A DNA stretch of 64,000 nt from Mycobacterium sp. Aquia_216 (GCF_026723865.1 NZ_CP113529.1:3906001-3970000), one strand, 5' to 3'. Counted from the stretch's first letter, positions 8,758 to 18,579 are shown. The notes: a model not told the origin generated them from the sequence alone. Program-made: numbers and translations.

Positions 8758-9270
8758 TTAGCCGACGCCGCGGTTGAGCCAGGTCACCTCGCCGGCGTCG
8801 CCGCCGTCGCGGTACGCCTCGAGCGCCTCGTCCCACGCGGTTCCCAGCACGGAGTCGAGTTCGGCGGCGAGCGTGTCGGCGCCCTGCGCCATCATCGACC
8901 GCAGCCGCATCTCGCCGACCATGATGTCGCCGTTCGCGCTCATCGCCCCGGTCCACAAGCCCAGTTGCGGGGTGTGGCTGAAGCGGTGGCCGTCGACTCC
9001 GGGGCTCGGGTCCTCGGTGACCTCGAACCGCAGCACCGACCAGGACCGCAGCGCGTTAGCCAACCTGGCACCGGTACCCACCGGACCGACCCAGTTGGTG
9101 ACCGCACGCAGCTGTCCCGGCATCGCCGGCTGCGGTGTCCAGACCAAATTGGCCTTCGACTGCAGGGTCGACGACAACGCCCACTCAACATGCGGGCACA
9201 CCGCCGCGGGCGAGGCGTGCACGTACACCACACCAGCCGTCACGTCGGCGAATTGATTCGACGCACGCAT
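8758..9270 (-). CDS. DUF3145 family protein (Rv2256c-like)
   Basis: This 170-residue actinobacterial protein of the DUF3145 family has no known function. The start at 9270 is supported by AAGGAG 7 nt upstream and by the conserved opening MRASNQFADVTAGVVYVHASP. A longer frame to 9348 is arginine-rich and unlikely. It contains no membrane segment or signal peptide, so it is probably cytoplasmic. It is convergent with the secreted-protein gene, with only 8 nt between stops. The flanking 9271-9411 region is AT-richer and should carry its promoter. I did not recognise counterparts of Rv2254c or Rv2255c. Confidence 0.82.
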   Translation of the reverse strand: MRASNQFADVTAGVVYVHASPAAVCPHVEWALSSTLQSKANLVWTPQPAMPGQLRAVTNWVGPVGTGARLANALRSWSVLRFEVTEDPSPGVDGHRFSHTPQLGLWTGAMSANGDIMVGEMRLRSMMAQGADTLAAELDSVLGTAWDEALEAYRDGGDAGEVTWLNRGVG

Positions 9271-9411
9271 ATTGTTGCTCCTTCGGTTCCACGAGGGACG
9301 TCTTCCCCAACGACCTGGTGAACCCGACGAGCGGCATGCTCGCATCAAATTTTGTGTCTTGCGTGTCTATTGTGCCCTGTGATGCCTGTGTTGCGCTAGT
9401 GTGCATTTTCC

Positions 9412-10230
9412 TTAAATTGACTCACCGAGCACCCGGTCCGAGATTTCCGGCCATAAGTCCAGCGCCCAGTCGCCGAAATCGCGGTCCGTCAACACGACAA
9501 AGGCCAGCTCAGCGTCGGGATCTGCCCAGATGAAACCGCCTGCTTGGCCGAAATGGCCGTAGGTCCGGGACGAGTTGCGCGCGCCGGTCCAATGCGGCGA
9601 TTTCGAGTCCCGGAGCTCGAAACCAAGCCCCCAGTCGTTGGGCCGCTGCGCGCCGTAGCCGGGCAACACGCCATCCAGACCGGGAAATTGCACCGTCGTC
9701 GCCTCAGCATGCAGTTGCGGCGAGACGATCGCCGGTCGCAGCAAATCGCCCGCGAATGCCGCCAGGTCCGCCACCGTCGAGGTCGCCCCGTACCCGGCCT
9801 CCGCCGCCCCGCCCGCCAGCCGGGTGGCGTGCATGTTCAGCGGCTCACACACCGCCTCGGCGAGGTAGCGGGCGAACTCGATACCCGATTCGCGTTCGAT
9901 GGTCTCGGCCAGCACGGCAAAGCCGTAGTTGGAATAGATGCGCCGGGTGCCGGGCTTGGCGAGCACCCGGTCGTTGAGCATCGCCAGCCCCGACGCATGC
10001 GCGAGCAGGTGCCGGACCGTCGCGCCGGGTGGGCCGGCCGGGGTGTCCAGGTCGACGACCCCCTCTTCGATCGCGACCTGTGCGGCGCGGGCCACCAGCG
10101 GCTTGGTGACCGACGCCAGCACGAACACCCGCTCGGTGTCGCCATGCGCGGCCAGCACGCCGGCGGGCGAGATCACCGCGGCGGCGGCGGCCGGGACCGG
10201 CCAGTCATCGAGAGCATCGAGAGCGGCCAT
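9412..10230 (-). CDS. Beta-lactamase-fold serine hydrolase (Rv2257c-like)
   Basis: This 272-residue serine hydrolase of the beta-lactamase/penicillin-binding fold has the SxxK nucleophile motif in LASVTKPLVA (about residues 36-45) and the YxN motif in IYSNYGFAV (about 95-103). Near the C-terminus HFGQAGGF probably stands for the third (KTG-like) motif. There is no signal peptide, so a cytoplasmic esterase or amidase is more likely than a secreted beta-lactamase. The ATG at 10230 gives the same length as Rv2257c. It lies 13 nt downstream of the methyltransferase gene and belongs to its operon. Confidence 0.83.
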   Translation of the reverse strand: MAALDALDDWPVPAAAAAVISPAGVLAAHGDTERVFVLASVTKPLVARAAQVAIEEGVVDLDTPAGPPGATVRHLLAHASGLAMLNDRVLAKPGTRRIYSNYGFAVLAETIERESGIEFARYLAEAVCEPLNMHATRLAGGAAEAGYGATSTVADLAAFAGDLLRPAIVSPQLHAEATTVQFPGLDGVLPGYGAQRPNDWGLGFELRDSKSPHWTGARNSSRTYGHFGQAGGFIWADPDAELAFVVLTDRDFGDWALDLWPEISDRVLGESI

Positions 10231-10243
10231 CAGGTCGGGCGGT

Positions 10244-11314
10244 TCACCTAGTGGCCCCCTTGAAGGCCAAGTAGTAGTTGTTGACCGGGTCGGACTCGAC
10301 CTCGGCCACCCGCACGTCGGCGAACCCGGCATCGGCGAGCATCGAAGTGGCCAGCTGAGTCCCCCAGGCCGTGCCCAGCCCGGCGCCGTCCAGGGCCAGC
10401 GACACCGTCATGCAGTGCATCAGCGAGGTGGTGTAGAGGTAGGTGCTCATCGGGACGTCGACGTTCTCCTCGAGCCGGCTGGACGCCTTGATGTCGGCCA
10501 TCAAGAAGACCCCACCGGGTCGCAACGCCCGATGGATGTTCTCCAGCACGCGCGCGGGCTGGGCCTGATCGTGGATGGCGTCGAACACGGTGATCACGTC
10601 GAAGGCGTCGGCCTTGTTCAGCTCAGTCAGGTTGTGGCGCTCGAAGGTCGCGTTGGTCAGACCGAGACGGGCCGCCTCCCGGACGGCGGCCGCGATCGCC
10701 TCGTCGGAGAAGTCGATACCGGTGAACCGGCTCGACGGAAACGCTTGCGCCATCACGTTGATCGCGTGACCACTGCCGCACCCGAAATCGGCCACGTCGG
10801 CCCCGGACCGCAGGCGTTCGGGCAGGCCGTCGACCAACGGCAGCACGACGTCGACCAGTGCCGCGTCGAACACCGCTGCGCTCTGCTCGGCCATCAGCGC
10901 GTGGAAGCGCGGGAACTCGCTGTACGGCAGCCCGCCGCCCGCCCGGAAGCAGCCGATGATTTTCTGCTCGACCTCGGCGAGCTGCGGCAGGAATAGGGCC
11001 ACCACGGCCAGGTTGTGCGGCCCCGCCGCGCGGGTCAACACCGCCGCGCGCTGCGCCGGCAGCGAGTAGGTTCCGGTGGCCGCGTCGTAGTCGACGACAT
11101 GCCCGGTTGTCATGCCGCCCAGCCACTCCCGGACGTAACGCTCGTTGAGACCAGCGGCGTCGGCGATCTGCGCGCTACTGGCCGGCCCGATTCCGGCCAT
11201 CGTGTCCAGCAGTCCGGTCTGGTGTCCAATGCTCAGCAGAAGGGCCAGGCTCGCGCCGTCGATTGCCGAGACGATTCTTCCGGTGAACTCTTCGGTGGTC
11301 TCCAAAGCCGTCAC
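10244..11314 (-). CDS. SAM-dependent methyltransferase (Rv2258c-like)
   Basis: This class I methyltransferase of about 356 residues has an N-terminal winged-helix dimerisation region (about 1-110) and a Rossmann core with [16 protein letters not shown] (about 170-185) and the motif [10 protein letters not shown]. The substrate is unknown; the domain order resembles small-molecule O/C-methyltransferases. The start is uncertain: GTG at 11314 (chosen) and GTG at 11320 are both close to the Rv2258c length (about 353), whereas the upstream ATG at 11395 would overlap the divergent mscR start. It is first in an operon with the serine hydrolase. Confidence 0.83.
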   Translation of the reverse strand: MTALETTEEFTGRIVSAIDGASLALLLSIGHQTGLLDTMAGIGPASSAQIADAAGLNERYVREWLGGMTTGHVVDYDAATGTYSLPAQRAAVLTRAAGPHNLAVVALFLPQLAEVEQKIIGCFRAGGGLPYSEFPRFHALMAEQSAAVFDAALVDVVLPLVDGLPERLRSGADVADFGCGSGHAINVMAQAFPSSRFTGIDFSDEAIAAAVREAARLGLTNATFERHNLTELNKADAFDVITVFDAIHDQAQPARVLENIHRALRPGGVFLMADIKASSRLEENVDVPMSTYLYTTSLMHCMTVSLALDGAGLGTAWGTQLATSMLADAGFADVRVAEVESDPVNNYYLAFKGATR

Positions 11315-11380
11315 GTTCACGGACGCTACACCCAGCTTTATGGGTGGACGCCCGGCCGAGCAGTGTATGGCCTTCGACAG

Positions 11381-11386
11381 TAGGTT
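11381..11386 (+). promoter_or_regulatory. Leaderless -10 box of mscR
   Basis: TAGGTT fits TAnnnT and ends 7 nt before the ATG at 11394. No Shine-Dalgarno sequence is present, so the transcript probably begins at the start codon. Confidence 0.55.
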
Positions 11387-11393
11387 GTAGCCC

Positions 11394-12479
11394 ATGAGTC
11401 AGACAGTGCGCGGAGTGATTTCACGCAAGAAGGGCCAACCCGTCGAATTGGTGGACATCGTCGTCCCGGACCCCGGCCCCGGAGAGGCCCTGGTCGATGT
11501 CATCGCCTGCGGGGTGTGCCACACCGACCTGACCTACCGCGAGGGCGGCATCAACGACGAGTACCCGTTCCTACTCGGCCACGAGGCCGCCGGCACGGTC
11601 GAAGCGGTCGGGCCGGGCGTGACGGCCGTGGCGCCGGGCGACTTCGTGATCCTCAACTGGCGCGCGGTCTGCGGCCAGTGCCGGGCGTGCAAGCGCGGCA
11701 AGCCGAGTTACTGCTTCGACACGTTCAACGCCGAACAGAAGATGACGCTGACCGACGGCACCGAGCTCACCCCGGCGCTGGGCATCGGCGCGTTCGCCGA
11801 CAAGACGCTGGTGGCGGCCGGGCAATGCACCAAGGTCAATCCCGAGGCCGACCCGGCGGTGGCCGGGCTGCTGGGCTGCGGCGTAATGGCCGGCATCGGC
11901 GCCGCGATCAATACCGGCGCCGTCGGTCGTGACGACACCGTCGCGGTGATCGGCTGCGGCGGCGTCGGGGATGCCGCGATCGCGGGAGCCGCGCTGGTCG
12001 GCGCCAAGCGAATCATCGCCGTCGACACCGACAACACCAAGCTGGAATGGGCCCGCAAATTCGGTGCGACCCACACCGTCAACGCCCGCGAGTTCGACGT
12101 CGTCGAAACCATCCAAGACCTCACCGACGGCTTTGGCGTCGACGTCATCATCGACGCCGTCGGCCGGCCCGAGACGTGGAAGCAGGCGTTCTACGCCCGC
12201 GACCTAGCCGGAACCGTTGTGCTGGTGGGCGTCCCGACACCCGACATGCGCCTGGACATGCCACTGGTCGACTTCTTTTCCCGCGGCGGCTCGTTGAAGT
12301 CGTCGTGGTACGGCGACTGCCTGCCCGAACGCGACTTCCCCACTCTGATCGACCTTTACATGCAGGGCCGGCTGCCACTGGAGAAGTTCGTCTCGGAACG
12401 CATCGGGCTCACCGACATCGAGGACGCGTTCCACAAGATGCACGAGGGCAAGGTGTTGCGCTCGGTGGTGCTGCTCTGA
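11394..12479 (+). CDS. mscR: S-nitrosomycothiol reductase / mycothiol-dependent formaldehyde dehydrogenase
   Basis: This 361-residue zinc alcohol dehydrogenase has the same length as Rv2259. Catalytic zinc ligands lie in ACGVCHTDL and LGHEAAGT; the structural zinc cysteines are in [15 protein letters not shown] (about 94-108). The NAD-binding Rossmann motif is [11 protein letters not shown]. The family oxidises S-hydroxymethyl-mycothiol and reduces S-nitrosomycothiol, protecting against formaldehyde and nitric oxide. Its stop overlaps the ATG of the following hydrolase gene by one base (TGATG). That partner, as in M. tuberculosis, suggests hydrolysis of a mycothiol thioester product. Confidence 0.93.
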   Translation: MSQTVRGVISRKKGQPVELVDIVVPDPGPGEALVDVIACGVCHTDLTYREGGINDEYPFLLGHEAAGTVEAVGPGVTAVAPGDFVILNWRAVCGQCRACKRGKPSYCFDTFNAEQKMTLTDGTELTPALGIGAFADKTLVAAGQCTKVNPEADPAVAGLLGCGVMAGIGAAINTGAVGRDDTVAVIGCGGVGDAAIAGAALVGAKRIIAVDTDNTKLEWARKFGATHTVNAREFDVVETIQDLTDGFGVDVIIDAVGRPETWKQAFYARDLAGTVVLVGVPTPDMRLDMPLVDFFSRGGSLKSSWYGDCLPERDFPTLIDLYMQGRLPLEKFVSERIGLTDIEDAFHKMHEGKVLRSVVLL

Positions 12480-13102
12480 TGGCTGCGATCCGGCATATCG
12501 TCACCCACGGAACCTTCGAACTCGACGGTGGCAGTTGGGAAGTCGACAACAACATCTGGATCGTCGGCGACGACTCCGAAGTGGTCGTGTTCGACGCGGC
12601 CCATACCGCCGAGCCGATCCTCGACGCCGTCGGCGGCCGTAAGGTGGTCGCGGTGATCTGCACGCACGGCCACAACGATCATGTCACCGTCGCCCCCGAG
12701 CTCGGCAACACGTTGGAAGCGCCCGTGCTACTACACCCCGGCGACGAAGTGCTGTGGCGAATGACGCATCCCGACAAAGACTTTCGCGCGTATTCCGATG
12801 GCGACACCTTGACGGTCGCGGGCACGGCGTTGCAGGCACTGCACACCCCCGGCCACTCCCCCGGATCGGTGTGCTGGTACGCCCCCGAACTGGGCGTGGT
12901 GTTCAGCGGTGACACGCTGTTCTCCGGCGGGCCGGGTGCGACCGGCCGCTCGTACTCCGATTTCCCGACGATCCTGAAGTCGATCTCGGAACGTCTGGGC
13001 GCGTTGCCCGGCGACACCGTGGTGCACACCGGCCACGGGGACAGCACCACCATCGGCGACGAGATCGTCCACTACGAGGAATGGGTCGCCCGCGGCCACT
13101 AG
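12479..13102 (+). CDS. Metallo-beta-lactamase-fold hydrolase, glyoxalase II-like (Rv2260-like)
   Basis: This 207-residue MBL-fold protein has metal-binding motif HGHNDH (in ICTHGHNDHVT, about 60-70), HTPGHSPGS carrying the next histidine, and a C-terminal HTGHGDSTTIG. The layout is that of glyoxalase II-type thioesterases. It is translationally coupled to mscR by a one-base overlap, so hydrolysis of S-formyl-mycothiol made by MscR is the natural guess. That function is inferred from context. The length is close to Rv2260. Confidence 0.86.
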   Translation: MAAIRHIVTHGTFELDGGSWEVDNNIWIVGDDSEVVVFDAAHTAEPILDAVGGRKVVAVICTHGHNDHVTVAPELGNTLEAPVLLHPGDEVLWRMTHPDKDFRAYSDGDTLTVAGTALQALHTPGHSPGSVCWYAPELGVVFSGDTLFSGGPGATGRSYSDFPTILKSISERLGALPGDTVVHTGHGDSTTIGDEIVHYEEWVARGH

Positions 13103-13108
13103 TTGCGG

Positions 13109-13173
13109 GCCGCGGGCGTAACGTCACGGCGAAATCCACCCCCGCAAACTCGCAGTACCGTTACGCTCGCGGC
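13109..13173. repeat. Imperfect 15-bp inverted repeat, dispersed palindrome copy
   Basis: Arms 13109-13123 and 13159-13173 pair over 15 bp with one mismatch around a 35-nt loop. The arm sequence (GCGGGCGTAACG / CGTTACGCTCGC) is shared with the palindrome at 2028-2085. Both stand immediately after a gene end between convergent genes. Confidence 0.65.
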
Positions 13174-13200
13174 CCCCAGCGCCCGCAAAAGCCACATGCC

Positions 13201-13941
13201 TCAGTCCTCTTCGAGGATCCGCCGCTTCTCGGTCTGAAACTCGTCCTCGGTCAACGCTCCGGAATCCCGCAGTGCCGCCAGGGTTTTGAGCCGCTCGACA
13301 CGGACGCCCTCGTCACTCGGTTCGTAGGCCGTGGTGGGCGACTGCTGAGGCGTCCCCACTGAAACGATCGGCGATGCCCCCTGCACGACGGCCGCCGCTG
13401 CCTTGTGTCTAGTGCTGCGCAACCACCGCCCCGCGATGATCGAAGCCGTCAGCCCCACAACGAATGTGCCGACGAACAGCCAGATCAGAAATCCGTAGGA
13501 GCTCGAGTGGCCGAAGGCAAGTCGAGGCTGGATGAACCCGTTGACTTGGCCGTCCGTCATGATGTTGTAGGTGCCGTCGGCGGGTATCTGCGCCACCCAC
13601 ACCCGAAGGTGTGCGTCATTGTTGACTGTCGTTGTGCTGCCGATGTTTTCGGTCAACGCAGGTTGTGCGACGCCGTCGGGCGGAGTGATCGTGACGCCGA
13701 GCGGCGGCACCGGCAAGCCGCCGTTGGGACTGCCGATCACTACCGTATGCAGGCTGACGGTGACTTCGCCTTGGGGCAGATGCAGACTGCCCGAGCCAGG
13801 GATGGGAACCTCGCCGTACGCGTTGTACTCGTCCAGAAAAAATATGTTGAGCACCACGGCGACGATGAAGCCGGCCACCGACATGATCGTCACGACGACG
13901 GCCGAGATAAAGGAAATCCTGGCGGGCAGTCTGCTCCACAT
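13201..13941 (-). CDS. Membrane protein with C-terminal SHOCT domain
   Basis: This is a protein of about 246 residues. An N-terminal membrane segment (residues about 11-32) is followed by an extracytoplasmic beta-rich region, a second membrane segment at about 160-182, a variable linker, and a C-terminal SHOCT helix pair ([18 protein letters not shown], last 35 residues). SHOCT domains are common adaptor-like tails in actinobacterial membrane proteins; function is unknown. The start is uncertain: ATG 13941 gives MWSRLPAR before the first helix. ATG 14001 is also in frame and its codon overlaps the divergent SDR start in the tetranucleotide CATG. It is convergent with the metallo-hydrolase gene. 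Confidence 0.72.
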   Translation of the reverse strand: MWSRLPARISFISAVVVTIMSVAGFIVAVVLNIFFLDEYNAYGEVPIPGSGSLHLPQGEVTVSLHTVVIGSPNGGLPVPPLGVTITPPDGVAQPALTENIGSTTTVNNDAHLRVWVAQIPADGTYNIMTDGQVNGFIQPRLAFGHSSSYGFLIWLFVGTFVVGLTASIIAGRWLRSTRHKAAAAVVQGASPIVSVGTPQQSPTTAYEPSDEGVRVERLKTLAALRDSGALTEDEFQTEKRRILEED

Positions 13942-13999
13942 CTTCCGGAGTGTGTCACTGCTAGTGACCCGTGGCCAGCTAAGGAGCACACTATTAGCC

Positions 14000-14959
14000 A
14001 TGTCCAACGATCTCGTCGCGACCGTGCCGGATCTGTCCGGGAAGCTGGTCGTCGTCACCGGCGCCAACAGTGGTCTGGGTTTCGGGCTGGCCAGGCGGCT
14101 CTCCGCGGCCGGCGCCGATGTCGTCATGGCGATCCGCAATCGGGTCAAGGGTGAGGCGGCGATCGAAAAGATCCGCAGCAGCGTGCCCGACGCGAAGCTG
14201 ACGATCAAATCGCTCGACCTGTCCTCGTTGGCCTCGGTCGCTGTGCTGGGCGAGCAACTCAACGCCGAAGGCCGGCCGATCGACATCCTGATCAACAACG
14301 CCGGGGTGATGACGCCCCCGAAACGCGACACCACCGCCGACGGTTTCGAATTGCAGTTCGGCAGCAACCATCTCGGGCACTTCGCGCTGACCGGGCATCT
14401 GCTGCCACTGTTGCGCGCCGCGCAGCGTGCCCGGGTCGTCTCGCTGAGCAGTCTGGCGGCCAGCCAAAGTGGCAAGATCCATTTCGACGACCTGCAGTTC
14501 GAGAAGTCCTACGCGCCGATGTCGGCCTACGGCCAGTCGAAGATCGCGGTGCTGATGTTCGCCCGCGAGCTGGACAAGCGCAGCCGCGCCGGCGGCTGGG
14601 GCATCGTCTCCAATGCCGCACACCCCGGCCTGACCAAGACCAACCTGCAGGTCAGCGGACCTTCGCACGGGCGCGAAAAGCCGGCGCTGATGGAGCGGCT
14701 GTACAAGGCGTCGTGGCGTTTCACGCCGTTCCTTTGGCAGGAGATCGACGAGGGGATCCTGCCGGCTCTGTATGCGGCGGCCTCGCCGCAGGCCGAAGGC
14801 GGCGAGTTCTACGGACCCCGAGGATTCATGGAGCTTGCCGGCGGTGGAGTGAAAGTGGCCAAAACGCCCGAGCGTGCTCGCAACGAAGATGACTGCCGGC
14901 GGCTGTGGGAGGTTTCCGAGGAGCTGACCCGCGTCAGCTATCCGACAATCAACTGGTAA
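14000..14959 (+). CDS. Short-chain dehydrogenase/reductase (Rv2263-like)
   Basis: This 319-residue NAD(P)-dependent SDR resembles retinol-dehydrogenase/WW-domain oxidoreductase-type enzymes. The coenzyme motif [12 protein letters not shown] is at about 20-31, NNAG at about 97-100, and the catalytic YGQSK (Tyr-x-x-x-Lys) near residue 175. The substrate is unknown; the C-terminal extension is typical of enzymes acting on hydrophobic alcohols or ketones. AAGGAG stands 13 nt upstream, rather far. Length and place match Rv2263 (about 317). Confidence 0.87.
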   Translation: MSNDLVATVPDLSGKLVVVTGANSGLGFGLARRLSAAGADVVMAIRNRVKGEAAIEKIRSSVPDAKLTIKSLDLSSLASVAVLGEQLNAEGRPIDILINNAGVMTPPKRDTTADGFELQFGSNHLGHFALTGHLLPLLRAAQRARVVSLSSLAASQSGKIHFDDLQFEKSYAPMSAYGQSKIAVLMFARELDKRSRAGGWGIVSNAAHPGLTKTNLQVSGPSHGREKPALMERLYKASWRFTPFLWQEIDEGILPALYAAASPQAEGGEFYGPRGFMELAGGGVKVAKTPERARNEDDCRRLWEVSEELTRVSYPTINW

Positions 14960-15150
14960 CTGACACACGGCTTTTCGTCAAAGCCAATTCGGGCATTTGT
15001 CAAGTGCTATCGAGCGGGTATGCCGCCCTGCCCGACTCGTGACCGCTGGTCAGGCAAAAATCATTGCGGCAACGAGAGTTTCGACACAGCGCGGCAGCGG
15101 GTAACCGACAGAGGTTGCGGTCGAAATGCAACTCAAAGGGGGAACAACGG

Positions 15151-15534
15151 ATGAGCGTGCAGGACGACAAAACGGCAGGTCAAGAAAGCGAACAGCCGGA
15201 GGACAGCGACCAGCCGGACGAGCACGAGCAGCAGCTGACGGAGAAGCCAGAACCAGGCGACGATCAAAAACAAAAAGCCGCGGAGATGATGGTGGCCTAC
15301 GAGGACCGGCCCACGCTGGTGCTGCCGGGTTCCGGCGGAGCAATCTCCGGTACGGCGGTCAACGATTGGGTCGACGAGGACGGCAGCCCGAAGTACAGCG
15401 ATGAATCGGGCGACGATCGTTCAGGCGACAAAGACTGGCAGGACCAAGTCGAGAAAGACAAGGCCCTGAACGAAGAACTAAGGAAACTAGCCGGCGAGGA
15501 AAACAAGGGCGAAAAGCGCCCCGGCCCCAAATAA
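15151..15534 (+). CDS. Small acidic protein of unknown function
   Basis: This 127-residue hydrophilic protein is dominated by Glu, Asp, Gln and Lys, with no signal peptide and no membrane helix. A less charged central island (TLVLPGSGGAISGTAVNDW, about 52-70) interrupts otherwise likely disordered sequence. The ATG at 15151 is supported by AAAGGGGGA 8 nt upstream. I do not recognise the family. The composition suggests an intrinsically disordered or protein-binding factor. It is convergent with the Hsp70-like gene, with only 6 nt between stops. Confidence 0.6.
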   Translation: MSVQDDKTAGQESEQPEDSDQPDEHEQQLTEKPEPGDDQKQKAAEMMVAYEDRPTLVLPGSGGAISGTAVNDWVDEDGSPKYSDESGDDRSGDKDWQDQVEKDKALNEELRKLAGEENKGEKRPGPK

Positions 15535-15540
15535 TTCTTA

Positions 15541-17361
15541 CTAACCACCGAATCCGGGAATTGGCAAGCTAATTCCCGGTATGTGCGGGATGGGCGGAAT
15601 CGCCGGGATCGGCGGAACCCGGGGTGCGGGTGCCGGTATCTGGGGCGCCGGCGGCGGAGCGGGAGCCTCAACGGCCGGCGGTGGCGGAGGTGCCGCCGGG
15701 ATCGGCGTATCCATCGCCGCGGGTGGAGGTGGATCCACTGCCGCGGGCAGGGGCGGATCTACTGCCGCCGGAGCCGGAGTGTCAGCGGGAGCGGCTGGCG
15801 GCGGAGCCGCGGCCTGACCTGTGATCGGCGCCTGGGTCGGCGGCGCGGGTTGCGGCGCTTGGCCGTTGGCCGGCGGTGCGGACGCCGGACTGGTGCTCAC
15901 GCCCGGACTGGGGCCGGGTTGATCGTCGGACAGGGCGATCGCCAAGGCGATACCGACCAGCAGCACCGCCACCGCCGTACTGATGATGACCATGGCCGGA
16001 ACCCGATACCACGGGATGATCGGGTCCTTCTTCTCCCGCCGCGGCTGGACGGACTGTTCGAAACTCAAGGCCGGGCGCGCCGACGTATAACCCGTCCCAC
16101 CACCGTGATTGGGGCCGTGCCCCGCGGCGACAGGCATGACCCGCGAATCCTCGCCCGCCTCTGACCACGCCAGCGCGGGCATCATCCTAGATACCGGTTC
16201 CGAGGGCGGCGCCTGGGTGAGCACGGACTTGCGCTCCTCGACCGCCACCGGCGCTGCCACCGCCGCTGCCGTCGCCCGGGACGCGGCCGGGGTCAGCATG
16301 GTTGCGCTGGTCTCCCCCGGTCGACGCGTCGCGCGCAGCGCCCCACCGATCGCCGGTGCCAGATGCGGACGCGACGTCGTCACGACCGGAACTCGCAGAT
16401 GCCCGGAGAGCATCGTGGTGACCGCAGGGATGTTGGCGCCGCCGCCGACCGACACGACCGCGACCAGATCGCGAATCCCGTTGCGCGCCAAGGCTTCATC
16501 CAGGACCGCGACGAAGTTGGTCAGCGACGTGCGGATGGCGTCGTCAAGTTCGTTCCGGGTGAGCCGGATTTCGCCGGGTATCCCCGGCAGCCCTTCGGAC
16601 AGCGTCGCCACCGTGCTCGACGACAGCTGCTCCTTGGCGTGTCGGCATCCGGTCCGCAGCCGGCTCAGCGGGCCGATCGCCGAGGTGCCGGACGGGTCGA
16701 AGGAATCGGCGCTGGGCAGGTTGGACAGGACGGTCGTCAACAGCGCCTGATCGATCAGGTCGCCGGAGAAGTCCTGGTGTCGCACCGTCGGCGCGAGGGG
16801 TTGGTAGTCACCCGCGGCGTCCATCAGCGTGATGCTGGTGCCGCTGCCACCGAAGTCGCACACCGCCACGGTCCCGCGCGCCGGGATGCCCGGGTTGGCG
16901 CGCACCGCGAACAGCGTCGCGGCGGCGTCCGGGATCAGCGTCAGCGGCCGCTCGCGATTCGACCATTCGGGCACCCGGCTCAGCGCGGAACCCAGCGCCT
17001 CGACCGCGTTCGGTCCCCAGTGCGCGGGGTGGGTGACCGCGACGTTCTGCGGCAGGCCGGCCCCGTTGGTGGCGGCATAGGCCAACGCCCGCAGCCCGTC
17101 GGCGGCCAGGACCTCGCCGCGGTGCACGGAGCCGTCGGCCGCCACGATGCCAATCGGGTCGCCGATGCGATCCACGAAGTCGGTGATCACCAAGCCCGGC
17201 TGGTCCAGCCGGGGGTTCTCGGCCGGTACGCCGATCTCGGGCAGGCGCTCGCGAAAGAGCGTCAGGACCGGCTTACGTGTAATGCCATGGTCGGCAGTGA
17301 CCGCGGCGAAGTTGGTGGCGCCAATCGAGAGCCCCAGCGCGGGTGTAGCTCCGTCTGACAT
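15541..17361 (-). CDS. Hsp70/actin-like ATPase-domain membrane protein with proline-rich tail (Rv2264c-like)
   Basis: This 606-residue protein has an N-terminal actin/Hsp70-fold domain (about 1-340). Phosphate-loop-like elements are GLSIGATNFAAV at the start, CDFGGSGTSITL (about 168-179) and VVSVGGGANIPAV (about 308-320). A linker and one membrane segment (about 447-470) follow, then about 130 residues of Pro/Ala repeats ending in PIPGFGG. There is no substrate-binding domain, so it is not a chaperone of the DnaK type. The tail would be outside the membrane and may span the cell wall. It matches the position and design of Rv2264c. Function is unknown. Confidence 0.82.
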   Translation of the reverse strand: MSDGATPALGLSIGATNFAAVTADHGITRKPVLTLFRERLPEIGVPAENPRLDQPGLVITDFVDRIGDPIGIVAADGSVHRGEVLAADGLRALAYAATNGAGLPQNVAVTHPAHWGPNAVEALGSALSRVPEWSNRERPLTLIPDAAATLFAVRANPGIPARGTVAVCDFGGSGTSITLMDAAGDYQPLAPTVRHQDFSGDLIDQALLTTVLSNLPSADSFDPSGTSAIGPLSRLRTGCRHAKEQLSSSTVATLSEGLPGIPGEIRLTRNELDDAIRTSLTNFVAVLDEALARNGIRDLVAVVSVGGGANIPAVTTMLSGHLRVPVVTTSRPHLAPAIGGALRATRRPGETSATMLTPAASRATAAAVAAPVAVEERKSVLTQAPPSEPVSRMMPALAWSEAGEDSRVMPVAAGHGPNHGGGTGYTSARPALSFEQSVQPRREKKDPIIPWYRVPAMVIISTAVAVLLVGIALAIALSDDQPGPSPGVSTSPASAPPANGQAPQPAPPTQAPITGQAAAPPPAAPADTPAPAAVDPPLPAAVDPPPPAAMDTPIPAAPPPPPAVEAPAPPPAPQIPAPAPRVPPIPAIPPIPHIPGISLPIPGFGG

Positions 17362-17419
17362 CGTCCATCCCCGTTATCGAGCGGAATGCCCCCGCATCCG
17401 CCTAGCCCCGATTTTGTCG

Positions 17420-17468
17420 GTTATACCTATAGCCAGTCTCTGCGCTGGCTATGCGCTAGCTGTATAAC
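17420..17468. repeat. Nested perfect inverted repeats
   Basis: Outer arms GTTATAC (17420-17426) and GTATAAC (17462-17468) enclose inner arms ATAGCCAG (17429-17436) and CTGGCTAT (17445-17452) around an 8-nt loop. The element lies between the dehydrogenase stop at 17494 and the Hsp70-like start at 17361, both on the minus strand. It could terminate the first transcript or serve as an operator for the second. Confidence 0.6.
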
Positions 17469-17493
17469 GAATCGGCCTCAGTATATGCGCTGG

Positions 17494-18579
17494 TCAACGG
17501 ATATTGCCGGCTCCGGCGATCAGCGGAAGATCCAGCGGGGTCACCCAGCCCGGCCGCAGCTCGTTGACCGCCGGCACGGCATTCAGCGCCCGCAGCCCAG
17601 TCGCCAGGCACCCGGCCGCGGCCGCATCCCGGCCGGAGCCGTCGGTGAACCGGAACGCGGTCTCCTGGAAGATGCTCGGCGTCCCCTCGATGTCCACCCG
17701 ATAGACGTCGTTGTCGTGGCCGGTCGGCCAGTCGGGAGCGGCGTCGAGTCCGATCCGGTTGACGTGCTCGAGCTGAATCCGCGTCTCGCCTTTGTAGAGG
17801 CCGTTGATGGTGAACCGCACCGCGGCGACGTGTCCGGGTTTGATGACGCCCCGGGCGGAGTTGCGCTCGGTCGGGGTCACCCATTTGTCCCAGGTAGTGG
17901 TCATTTCGTCGAGCATGATGCCCGCGGCGTGCGCGATCATCGGGACGGTGGCGCCCCACGCGAAGATCAGCATGTCGCGGTCTTCCAGCATCGGTTTGAA
18001 CTCGGGCTCGCGGCCGATGCCCATCTCGAATTCGTAGTCGCCCTCGTAGTTGGTGTAGTCGAGCAGTTCCGAGGCGCGCACGCGACGCACTTCCGAGGTC
18101 AGGCCCATCAGCGTCATCGGGAACAGATCGTTGGCGAACCCGGGGTCGATGCCGGTGGTGAAGCAGGACGACTGACCCAGCTCGCAGGCTTCAGTGATCG
18201 GCTCGATCCAGTTCGGCGGGTTCAGGTGCATCGTCGGCCACACCCACGGCGTCATCGCCGTCGAACACACGTCGATACCGGCCCGCAGGAAGCGGGTGAT
18301 CAGCGAGATGTTCTCTTTGGCGTGCATCGCCGTCGGGCCGTAGTGCACCAGCGCGTCGGGCTTCAGAGCGATAAGCGCGTCAATGTCGTCGGTGGCGACG
18401 ACGCCCACCTTCTCCGGCAATTCGCAGATCTCGCCGACGTCGCGGCCTACCTTGTTCGGATTGCTGACGCCGACACCCACCAACTCGAACAGCGGGTGCT
18501 TGACGATCTCGGGGATCACCATCCTGCCCACGAACCCAGTGCCAAACACCACTACACGCTTAGAGCTGTGTCCCGCCAT
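17494..18579 (-). CDS. DapB-like NAD(P)-dependent dehydrogenase
   Basis: This 361-residue Rossmann-fold oxidoreductase begins with VVVFGTGFVGRMVIPEI (about 9-25), the dinucleotide-binding motif of dihydrodipicolinate-reductase-like proteins. Its length and middle region (ACELGQSSCFTTGIDPGF) fit the 2,4-diaminopentanoate-dehydrogenase-like branch common in mycobacteria (for example the family of Rv1059), not true lysine-pathway DapB, which is about 245 residues. The substrate is unknown. It stands alone between the Hsp70-like gene downstream and the divergent MmpS-like gene. Confidence 0.78.
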   Translation of the reverse strand: MAGHSSKRVVVFGTGFVGRMVIPEIVKHPLFELVGVGVSNPNKVGRDVGEICELPEKVGVVATDDIDALIALKPDALVHYGPTAMHAKENISLITRFLRAGIDVCSTAMTPWVWPTMHLNPPNWIEPITEACELGQSSCFTTGIDPGFANDLFPMTLMGLTSEVRRVRASELLDYTNYEGDYEFEMGIGREPEFKPMLEDRDMLIFAWGATVPMIAHAAGIMLDEMTTTWDKWVTPTERNSARGVIKPGHVAAVRFTINGLYKGETRIQLEHVNRIGLDAAPDWPTGHDNDVYRVDIEGTPSIFQETAFRFTDGSGRDAAAAGCLATGLRALNAVPAVNELRPGWVTPLDLPLIAGAGNIR

